Source: an uncultured Eubacteriales bacterium (GTDB lineage Bacteria; Bacillota_A; Clostridia; Christensenellales; Aristaeellaceae). Taken from it: a stretch of 29,216 bases of DNA. Under the pieces are notes generated by a model that was not told where the DNA came from, did no database searches, and saw only the letters and a program-made list of their open reading frames with translations. The DNA lies in the NCBI GenBank assembly GCA_900313545.1, contig OMRS01000148.1, positions 1 through 29,216 of the forward strand, written 5' to 3'. Shown here in pieces: positions 23,211 to 29,216 of this stretch. Position numbers and translations under genes: made by a program. Within the stretch, counting starts at the first letter, position 1, and each line of letters opens with the position of its first letter.

Positions 23211-23219
23211 ATTATAGCA
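23211..23219 (-). promoter_or_regulatory. Extended -10 promoter of glgCDA
   Basis: The minus strand reads TGCTATAAT (TATAAT complementary to 23211-23216, TG at 23218-23219). No clear -35 is present at 17-bp spacing. It drives a leader of roughly 60 nt before the glgC ATG at 23141. Confidence 0.75.
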
Positions 23220-23428
23220 TAGAAAAACTTGGAGGAAAAGCACAAATAATTCCAAAGAAAACAAAAACGATTTCACAAGGTGAGGGAATGAGGATTGTCG
23301 CTCTGTTCTGAAAACGCTGGCGGATTATTGAATCCTTCCGGATGAGGACGGAAGCCCGGGAAGGTCCGCAGTGGAAGCGGATGAGGCTCCGGAGGCAGAT
23401 GAAATGGACATTCGCTCCGGCCTGCAAA

Positions 23429-23457
23429 TTGCCAAGCGGGAAAAGGTAGGGTATAAT
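23429..23457 (+). promoter_or_regulatory. Sigma-A-type promoter of rsuA-MTase-pepV
   Basis: TTGCCA (23429-23434), a 17-bp spacer and TATAAT (23452-23457), giving a start near 23464 and a very short leader before the ATG at 23478. Confidence 0.85.
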
Positions 23458-23477
23458 TTCCGGGGAAAGGTGAGATT

Positions 23478-24239
23478 ATGGAAGAGAGAATGCGGCTTGA
23501 CCGTTTTTTGTCCGTTTGTGTAGAGGGAACCCGGACGCAGTTTCGTGACATGATCCGTTCAGGACGCGTCCAGGTGGATGCGGAAACCGTGAGGGATCCC
23601 GGGACAAAAGTGGACGCAGGGAGCGCACAGGTCAGCCTGGACGGCAGGATGCTGGAGTACAAACGTTTCCGGACGCTGATGCTCAACAAACCTGCAGGGG
23701 TGCTGACGGCGGCAAGGGACCGGAAACAGAAGACCGTGATGGACCTGTTCCCGGCGCTGATGGCCCAGGTGGGTTGCATGCCTGCCGGCAGGCTGGACAA
23801 GGATACGACCGGACTGCTGATTGTCACCAGTGACGGCAACCTGGCCCACCGGATTATTTCCCCCTCATGGGAAACCGGCAAGGTGTATGAGGCCCGTGTA
23901 ACGGGGAAGGCGACGCCGGAATGCATCCGGAAGCTGGAGAGCGGGATGCACGTGGCGGATGCGGACGGCGAATTTGATGCCCTTCCGGCGCAGGCGAAAA
24001 TTCTGGAGGCCGGTGAAACGGAAAGCATCGTGCGCCTGGCGATCTGCGAGGGCAGGTACCATCAGGTCAAGCGGATGCTCTTTGCCTGCGGGCATCCGGT
24101 GACGGCGCTTCGCCGCCTGGCCATCGGGGGCGTGTGGCTGGATCCCGGACTGCCGGAGGGCGGATGGCGGGAAATGACACAGGAAGAGGTCTCCCGTCTG
24201 TCCATGCCGGCCTGTCTGTTTGAAGAGGAGAGAAACTGA
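23478..24239 (+). CDS. rsuA: 16S rRNA pseudouridine(516) synthase RsuA
   Basis: A 253-residue RsuA-family enzyme. An N-terminal S4 RNA-binding domain occupies residues ~5-60 (M-R-L-D-R-F-L-S ... S-G-R-V-Q-V). The catalytic domain contains L-N-K-P-A-G-V, the active-site block A-G-R-L-D-K-D-T-T-G-L-L with the nucleophilic Asp, and the later I-C-E-G-R-Y-H-Q-V-K-R-M-L motif. The short S4 linker and overall length favour RsuA (U516 of 16S rRNA) over RluB/E/F, although this cannot be proven by eye. The start is ATG 23478 with GGAAAGGTGAG upstream. The stop overlaps the next ATG by one base (TGATG). Confidence 0.93.
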   Translation: MEERMRLDRFLSVCVEGTRTQFRDMIRSGRVQVDAETVRDPGTKVDAGSAQVSLDGRMLEYKRFRTLMLNKPAGVLTAARDRKQKTVMDLFPALMAQVGCMPAGRLDKDTTGLLIVTSDGNLAHRIISPSWETGKVYEARVTGKATPECIRKLESGMHVADADGEFDALPAQAKILEAGETESIVRLAICEGRYHQVKRMLFACGHPVTALRRLAIGGVWLDPGLPEGGWREMTQEEVSRLSMPACLFEEERN

Positions 24240-24859
24240 TGGCGGATCATTACTTCACGGCACAGCCGGAAAGCGAGCACCGGGAAACGCGCTTTGATAT
24301 GGAGTTTTTGGGAAAGACCCTGCATTTCATGACCGATGCGGGCGTGTTTTCACGGGAACACGTGGACCCGGGCAGCCAGCTGCTGTGCAGAAGCCTCCGG
24401 GAAGATCTTCAGGGCGATGTGCTGGACATGGGCTGCGGATGGGGCGCCATGACGGTGATGACACTCAGCCGGTTTGCACATGTGCGGATGACCATGTCGG
24501 ATATCAATGAAAGGGCGCTGGAACTGGCCCGCGCAAATGTGGCCGCCAACGGAATGCAGGCTGCATCCGTGCTTTCGGACGGCTTTGCCGGTGTGGACGG
24601 ATCCTTTGATGCGGTCATCATGAATCCTCCCATCCGTGCGGGGAAGAGCGTGATTTACGGCATGTTCCGGGATGCCCTCGATCACCTGCGTCCCGGCGGG
24701 GAACTGTGGCTGGTCATTCGCAAAAAGCAGGGCGCAGACAGCGCCAAAAAGTATCTGGAAACCCTGTATGCCCGCGTGGAGACGGCGGAGCGGGACAAGG
24801 GATACCATATACTCAGATGTGTGAAGGAAGAAAACGACCTGCAGGTAATCAGCACCTGA
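24239..24859 (+). CDS. RsmC/YbxB-like class I SAM-dependent methyltransferase
   Basis: A 206-residue small methyltransferase of the MTS family. The N-terminus H-Y-F-T-A-Q-P-E-S-E-H and F-x-T-D-x-G-V-F-S are typical of YbxB-type proteins. The AdoMet loop is V-L-D-M-G-C-G-W-G-A, and the catalytic motif N-P-P-I-R-A-G-K is the N-P-P-[FI]-H/R form of rRNA guanine-N2 methylases. It lacks the duplicated N-terminal domain of E. coli RsmC. The target is probably rRNA, in line with the rsuA gene it overlaps by one base, but neither base nor site can be fixed from sequence. The stop is 47 bases before the pepV start. Confidence 0.9.
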   Translation: MADHYFTAQPESEHRETRFDMEFLGKTLHFMTDAGVFSREHVDPGSQLLCRSLREDLQGDVLDMGCGWGAMTVMTLSRFAHVRMTMSDINERALELARANVAANGMQAASVLSDGFAGVDGSFDAVIMNPPIRAGKSVIYGMFRDALDHLRPGGELWLVIRKKQGADSAKKYLETLYARVETAERDKGYHILRCVKEENDLQVIST

Positions 24860-24906
24860 AAAGGGTGCAGGGCGACCTGCCGGGAAAGACAGAGCAGGAA
24901 AGGGGA

Positions 24907-26286
24907 ATGATAAATATGGAGATCAATGAGAGACTGGATGCGGCGCTGGCTGCCCGCAGCGAGGATATGGAGAGAACCCTGGCCGGATGGATCAAAGTTC
25001 CCTCCGTGCGGGGTGAGGCGGAGGAAAACGCCCCTTTCGGACGGGAAGTGCGGCGCATGCTGGATACCGCGATGGCAGACATCCGCCGTCTGGGAATGAC
25101 CCCTCGGAATATCGACGGCTATGCCTGCGACACGGAAATCGGTGAGGGAGAAGAGGTTATCGCTGTTCTGGCGCACCTGGATGTGGTCCCGGAGGGAGAG
25201 GGCTGGCATTCGGATCCCTATGGCGCTGAAATCCGGGACGGACGGATGATCGGACGCGGAACCTCCGATGACAAGGGCCCTGCAGTGGCGGCGCTGTATG
25301 CCATGAGGGCGATTCAGGATGCCGGAATTCCCCTGCGCAAGCGCTGCAGGCTGATCCTGGGCTGCGATGAGGAGACCAGCATGGAGGACCTGGAGTATTA
25401 TGATAAAAAGCTGGGGCTGCCGGACAAGGGATTCTCTCCGGATGCCAATTTTCCGCTGATCAATACGGAGAAGGGAATCTTCAATCTTGTGCTTCGTGCA
25501 CCCATGACCTGTGAGGGGATTGTGAGCATTGAAAGCGGCACCCGTTCAAATGTGGTTCCCGGCGAAGCCCGGGCGGTGCTTCAGGGGGATCTCCGTGCGG
25601 AAGTTGCGGAAGCCTTTGAGCCGGAGGATGAGGAATGCAGTATTGAAGCCTGTCTGGTGGAAGGCAATACCCATGTGATGGTGAAGGGCTTTTCAGCCCA
25701 TGCCAGCAAGCCGCATCTGGGAAGAAACGCGGCAAAGATGCTGCTCTCGACGCTGTGCAAACTTGAACTGGGCGGCGAAGCGGTGCGGATTCTGGATGAA
25801 GCCGCAGGAAAAGAGACCGCCGGACAGGCCATGGGGATTGCCGGAAGTGATGAGGTGTCCGGGGACCTGACCCTGAACCTGGGAATCCTCAGGTGCCGCG
25901 ACGGAAAGATAGAGGTCGAGTTCAACTGCCGTTATCCGGTTTTCTTTAACGGCGAACTGGTGATGGAGACGATTGAAAAACGCCTGGCTCCCGGCGGGTT
26001 TGTGAAGGTATCGGGAGTGAACATGCCTCCCCACCATGTTCCGGCAAACTCGGAAATCGTGACGCGGCTGATGGAGGTATACAACGAGATTAATGACACG
26101 GATGAGAAGCCTTTTGCCATCGGCGGCGGGACTTATGCACGCCACCTGAAGGAGGGCGTGGCCTTTGGAATGATCTTCCCGGGTGAACCTGAACTGGAGC
26201 ATCAGCCGGATGAAAGCATTTCGCTTGAAAACTTCCACCGTGCAGCCCGAATCTATGCCTATGCCATCCTGGCGCTGTGTGCCTAA
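24907..26286 (+). CDS. pepV: M20-family dipeptidase PepV
   Basis: A 459-residue cytoplasmic dinuclear zinc dipeptidase. Metal-binding positions are visible: His and Asp in A-H-L-D-V-V-P-E-G, Asp in G-R-G-T-S-D-D-K-G-P, the catalytic Glu pair in D-E-E-T-S-M-E-D, Asp in S-P-D-A-N-F-P, and the C-terminal His in E-L-E-H-Q-P-D-E. The lid domain lies between about 185 and 380. I favour ATG 24907 because AGGA sits seven bases upstream; ATG 24916 (M-E-I-N-E) is equally plausible by homology. The longer frame back to 24706 runs through the previous gene and is rejected. The gene ends directly at a strong terminator whose stem begins in the stop codon. Confidence 0.95.
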   Translation: MINMEINERLDAALAARSEDMERTLAGWIKVPSVRGEAEENAPFGREVRRMLDTAMADIRRLGMTPRNIDGYACDTEIGEGEEVIAVLAHLDVVPEGEGWHSDPYGAEIRDGRMIGRGTSDDKGPAVAALYAMRAIQDAGIPLRKRCRLILGCDEETSMEDLEYYDKKLGLPDKGFSPDANFPLINTEKGIFNLVLRAPMTCEGIVSIESGTRSNVVPGEARAVLQGDLRAEVAEAFEPEDEECSIEACLVEGNTHVMVKGFSAHASKPHLGRNAAKMLLSTLCKLELGGEAVRILDEAAGKETAGQAMGIAGSDEVSGDLTLNLGILRCRDGKIEVEFNCRYPVFFNGELVMETIEKRLAPGGFVKVSGVNMPPHHVPANSEIVTRLMEVYNEINDTDEKPFAIGGGTYARHLKEGVAFGMIFPGEPELEHQPDESISLENFHRAARIYAYAILALCA

Positions 26287-26331
26287 AAATAGTCCCCCTG
26301 CAGATGACGATGTCTGCAGGGGGACTATTTT
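26286..26331. terminator. Bidirectional intrinsic terminator between pepV and the metallophosphoesterase gene
   Basis: Arms aaaatagtccccctgcaga (26286-26304) and tctgcagggggactatttt (26313-26331) form a perfect 19-bp stem with an 8-nt loop. A-rich and T-rich ends serve both convergent genes. Confidence 0.95.
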
Positions 26332-26340
26332 GTTCCTGAA

Positions 26341-27006
26341 TCAGGGCCCCTCGTACCGCGAGAAACGGGAAATGAGAGCGGACAGTCCCCTGGCAGGGGG
26401 CGGAAGAGGGGGATCCGGCAGCTCGATGTAGGTGTATTTGTAGGCGTTGATGACCCGGGTGTCCTGAAAGGCGCGTTCTTTCTTGAAGTTGAACTGGTAA
26501 TTCTGATGGACATGCCCGTGAAGCATGAAGGCGGGATGAAACTCCTCCATGAGGCGGAGAAAGCAGGAAAACCCCGTGTGTGCACGGTCCGTGTCATCTC
26601 CCAGTCCCTCTGCGGGAGAATGGGCCAGCAGAATGTCAAATCCCTGATTACGCCTGAGCGCGGGACGGAGACGACGGATCCGACGGGCCATCTCATGCTC
26701 AGTATACTGGTTTTTGCCGAGATTGTAGCGCATGGAACCGCCCAGCCCCAGAATCCGGACTCCCCGGAATACGTAAAGCTGGTCCTCAATGCAGATGCAG
26801 CCCTCGGGAGGCGCGTGATCATAAATATCGTCGTGATTCCCGTGAACGTACAGGATGGGTGCATTGGAAAAACAGGTCAGGAAGGACAGATAGGAGGAAG
26901 GCAGATCTCCGCAGGAGAGAATCAGATCGACATTCTCCAGCTTCCGGCGGTCCAGAAATTCCCAAAGGGTTTTTTCAGGCTCATCGGCCAGAACGAGAAT
27001 CTTCAT
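26341..27006 (-). CDS. Calcineurin-like metallophosphoesterase
   Basis: A 221-residue phosphoesterase. Metal motifs are G-D-L (in S-C-G-D-L-P), G-N-H-D (in V-H-G-N-H-D-D), the lone His in L-L-A-H-S-P and G-H-V-H near the end. Motif I is unusual: the canonical D-x-H is replaced by D-E-P (in L-A-D-E-P-E), so one first-site ligand is missing, as in some Clostridia homologues I recall. The substrate is unknown. The ATG at 27006 is preceded by GAGGAGT at good spacing; a GTG five codons further upstream is less likely. The gene follows the Bmp-domain gene by 14 bases, so the two form an operon, closed by the shared terminator at 26286-26331. Confidence 0.88.
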   Translation of the reverse strand: MKILVLADEPEKTLWEFLDRRKLENVDLILSCGDLPSSYLSFLTCFSNAPILYVHGNHDDIYDHAPPEGCICIEDQLYVFRGVRILGLGGSMRYNLGKNQYTEHEMARRIRRLRPALRRNQGFDILLAHSPAEGLGDDTDRAHTGFSCFLRLMEEFHPAFMLHGHVHQNYQFNFKKERAFQDTRVINAYKYTYIELPDPPLPPPARGLSALISRFSRYEGP

Positions 27007-27020
27007 GATGTGACTCCTCA

Positions 27021-29027
27021 CTATTCGCTGGTCGGTTCTTCCCGGACCGGAGTGCCGGCAAGCCCCAGGGTGGGATCCGACGTGCTGTTACCTGAAACGC
27101 CGAGGGCCGGATCGGCAAGCCTGTTTCCTGTGGAGGCGTGAAGTCCCTGAATGGAGGCCATGCGCTGTGCAGGACCGGTGAGTTCTCCGATTTCGGGAAT
27201 CCGTCCTTCCACATTATCCAGCAGGTAGTCCATCTGAATGATCTGCTGAAGTTTCAGCGCTCCCTTTTCAAGACGGACATTTCCGGCCTGATCCACCAGC
27301 GGCGCAGTGAAGGGAGAGAGGCGTCCGGCTTTCAGGTCCTCCCGAAGGGTGGAAGCGAGAAGCTGAATCCTTGGCGGGATTTTATCCGAACAGAGCACAT
27401 CAATGGCTCCTGTGGACATGCCCATATAATAGTTGAGGGCGCGGTCAGGATGCTGATCCCCTTCCTCTTCCCATGCACCGGTGAGGATGCTTCGGATAAT
27501 GCCCTGGTAGACACGGGACCAGTTGAGTACCGGCATGGCCAGGTTCTGGATTCGGCCGTTTGTGATGGAATACAGGCCGTATGCGCGGGTTTCCATGAGC
27601 GGCGCGCTGATGTCCCGGTTGGAGATGATGCTGATCCCCCGCTCATGCATGGCTGTTTCGGGATTGTGCCCTTCAATGGTGGACCAGTCGAGGACCACCT
27701 TTGCACGGGGGTTGACCATCTGCGCGCCGAGGGCAAAGGCGTTGACCGAAGCGGGAATCCCGTAAATGGGGTAATCCGCGATATAACCGATCTGGTTGTT
27801 TTCCGTCAGAATGCCGGCAATGGCGCCCAGAATGAATTTGGCTTCGAAAATGCGGAGATAATAGGAACGGATATTGTGATAGCTGGCAAGGAGGGAGCAG
27901 TTGAGGATCTTGCATTCGGGGTGGGCGGTGCTCACCAGCATGCAGGCATCCATGAAAACGGGGGAGGTGGCGAAAATCACGCGATAGCCGGAGGAGATCA
28001 GCTCCTCCATCTTCTGCGGGGCGGTGTCCGCACCGACATTGTCCACCCGAAGCGCCTCCACATGATCGCCAAAGGCTTTTTCCAGAGAGGACCGTCCCAG
28101 TTCATGCCAGTAGGTCCAGCCTGACAGTTCCGGAGAACGGTTGTACAGGAAGGCGCACTGCAGTTTTCTGTAGGTGCGGTGCAGCAGAGAAGAAATAAAG
28201 CTGGGGTTTTCTTCGGAAGGCTCGGACAGGATCGCGGCGGATTTGTTGGCTGCGGCCACGACGTACTCGTTGCGCAGCTTGATGATATCCGCCTTGAACT
28301 GTGATGGGGTGCAGTCCAGAGCATGGTTGTAACTGAAAATCTGCAGATAAATCAGGAATGCATCGCTGACGGGCAGGGTTTCGCCCATGCCGGATTCCTG
28401 ATAGGCCTGACTGAAACGGTAGAAGGCGGAGCGAAGATCAAAGATGTCGTTCTCGTTCCATTTGACTCCGGGTGTTTTGAGGGTCAGGGCGTAAAGCCTT
28501 GGAAAACCGCCTTCATGATTGAAGAGGATTGTGCTGATGGAGGTGTCGCGATAAAAGGTGAGAAACTCCTGGTAAATCCGGTAGCGGGGCGTATCCTCCG
28601 GCTCGGGAAGGATGCGTGTGACTTCAGCCTCAATAAAGGGGGAGTCCAGCATTTTGCTGACGCTGATGCGTTTGTTGCCTTCCAGAATGTAGAACAGGTT
28701 GTAATACTCAAAAGCGCGGACAGGCTGATTGATGCCTTCTTCGATGACGGAGGTATAGAGGTCTGACCACTTGGTGGCAAATTCGGTGTTCTCATGCAGA
28801 AGGGGATAAAAACTGGAGGAAAAAGCGGTGGTGCGGCCGCGGGTAACGGTCCCTACAACCTGTGAAAGGGGGATCTGTACAAGACCGAGACTGACCTGGG
28901 ACATGTGCGTCAATCCGGGCAGCATGTCAGCCAGAACAGGAAGATAGGGGTCTTTGCCTGCATCTTGAGCAGCGCGGACCTCGCGAAGAGCCCTCTTGCG
29001 GGCATCGGTATATTCAGGAATCGCCAT
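27021..29027 (-). CDS. Cytoplasmic Bmp-domain protein with ParB-like N-terminus
   Basis: A 668-residue protein. I start it at ATG 29027 (M-A-I-P-E-Y-T-D), behind GAGGTGATC; the longer frame from 29084 crosses the promoter. There is no signal peptide or lipobox. The N-terminal ~130 residues contain I-P-L-S-Q-V-V-G-T and L-E-G-N-K-R-I-S-V-S-K-M-L, resembling ParB/sulfiredoxin-like domains. A helical middle follows to ~300. Residues ~300-570 resemble the Bmp/PnrA periplasmic nucleoside-binding fold (G-Y-R-V-I-F-A-T-S, N-N-Q-I-G-Y-I-A-D-Y-P-I-Y-G, V-L-D-W-S). The C-terminus has a short repeat (A-D-P-A-L-G-V-S-G, S-D-P-T-L-G-L-A-G). The absence of export suggests an intracellular sensor rather than a transporter subunit. 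It is co-transcribed with the phosphoesterase. Confidence 0.85.
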   Translation of the reverse strand: MAIPEYTDARKRALREVRAAQDAGKDPYLPVLADMLPGLTHMSQVSLGLVQIPLSQVVGTVTRGRTTAFSSSFYPLLHENTEFATKWSDLYTSVIEEGINQPVRAFEYYNLFYILEGNKRISVSKMLDSPFIEAEVTRILPEPEDTPRYRIYQEFLTFYRDTSISTILFNHEGGFPRLYALTLKTPGVKWNENDIFDLRSAFYRFSQAYQESGMGETLPVSDAFLIYLQIFSYNHALDCTPSQFKADIIKLRNEYVVAAANKSAAILSEPSEENPSFISSLLHRTYRKLQCAFLYNRSPELSGWTYWHELGRSSLEKAFGDHVEALRVDNVGADTAPQKMEELISSGYRVIFATSPVFMDACMLVSTAHPECKILNCSLLASYHNIRSYYLRIFEAKFILGAIAGILTENNQIGYIADYPIYGIPASVNAFALGAQMVNPRAKVVLDWSTIEGHNPETAMHERGISIISNRDISAPLMETRAYGLYSITNGRIQNLAMPVLNWSRVYQGIIRSILTGAWEEEGDQHPDRALNYYMGMSTGAIDVLCSDKIPPRIQLLASTLREDLKAGRLSPFTAPLVDQAGNVRLEKGALKLQQIIQMDYLLDNVEGRIPEIGELTGPAQRMASIQGLHASTGNRLADPALGVSGNSTSDPTLGLAGTPVREEPTSE

Positions 29028-29060
29028 AAAGATCACCTCATCTACAGGGTACTTGATGGC

Positions 29061-29088
29061 AGTATACCACGAATGAAAGAGCACGCAA
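29061..29088 (-). promoter_or_regulatory. Promoter of the Bmp-domain operon
   Basis: On the minus strand, TTGCGT (29083-29088) and TATACT (29061-29066) are separated by 16 bases. The start codon at 29027 lies ~33 bases downstream of the -10. Confidence 0.6.
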
Positions 29089-29128
29089 AGCCGGAGAAAA
29101 GAAAGCGGTAAAAGGATTTTTTGAAGCT

Positions 29129-29142
29129 GTTAAAATTTTAAC
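29129..29142. repeat. Perfect 14-bp AT-rich palindrome between divergent promoters
   Basis: gttaaaattttaac is its own reverse complement. It lies in the AT-rich stretch 22 bases upstream of the rightmost -35 hexamer and behind the minus-strand promoter, where an operator or UP-type element would act. Confidence 0.7.
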
Positions 29143-29164
29143 GATGATTTTCGAAAAAAAGGTG

Positions 29165-29193
29165 TTGACAGCACCCGGGTTCGGTGATAAACT
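29165..29193 (+). promoter_or_regulatory. Near-consensus promoter facing out of the window
   Basis: TTGACA (29165-29170), a 17-bp spacer and TAAACT (29188-29193), preceded by an AT-rich tract (29108-29160) like an UP element. The gene it drives is beyond base 29216. Confidence 0.8.
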
Positions 29194-29216
29194 GCGCAAG
29201 CTGTCGGCGGGAAACG

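Overview
The window looks like chromosomal DNA of a moderately GC-rich Bacillota, most likely a Clostridia/Christensenellales-type gut or rumen bacterium. The reasons are a group II ECF module (ecfA1-ecfA2-ecfT) followed by truA, a GlgC/GlgD pair, PepV, strong GGAGG-type ribosome binding sites, frequent GTG/TTG starts, and long runs of genes joined by ATGA overlaps. This assignment is an inference from gene content; no rRNA or tRNA gene was found. No phage, insertion sequence or CRISPR array was seen.

Layout. 1-1272: two consecutive COG0523 (CobW/G3E) proteins. The first is cut by the window edge and has a His-rich metal-binding stretch. The second is a divergent GTPase-like domain joined to a DUF1980/TIGR03943-like domain. 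1460-9521: a tight co-directional run of ecfA1, ecfA2, ecfT, truA, an mreB-type gene, a YjjG-like HAD phosphatase and a 995-residue lipoprotein with seven peptidoglycan-binding repeats. 9629-10117 (minus): a small cysteine-cluster protein, divergent from the next operon. 10246-16030: a five-gene chain (orphan DNA methyltransferase, unknown two-repeat protein, trmD, TetM-like GTPase, MocR-type regulator), every junction overlapping. 16031-17178: about 1.15 kb with no convincing gene. 17179-23141 (minus): glgC, glgD, glgA, then a DUF6020-like polytopic membrane protein. 23478-26286 (plus): rsuA, an RsmC/YbxB-like methyltransferase and pepV, closed by a strong bidirectional terminator. 26341-29027 (minus): a cytoplasmic Bmp-domain protein with a ParB-like N-terminus, then a metallophosphoesterase. 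The right end carries a near-consensus promoter with AT-rich upstream DNA pointing out of the window.

How the genes fit together. Translation and RNA modification are heavily represented (truA, trmD, rsuA, an RsmC-like enzyme, a TetM-like factor). glgC/D/A form the ADP-glucose route of glycogen synthesis. The ECF module lacks an S-component here, as expected for a shared energizing module. The most unusual points are: a MocR regulator whose PLP-anchoring lysine is arginine; a perfect 15-bp hairpin with a GGAA loop inside a coding sequence; a histone-H1-like basic tail on glycogen synthase; a Bmp-domain protein with no export signal; and an unknown two-repeat protein in the slot where rimM usually precedes trmD.
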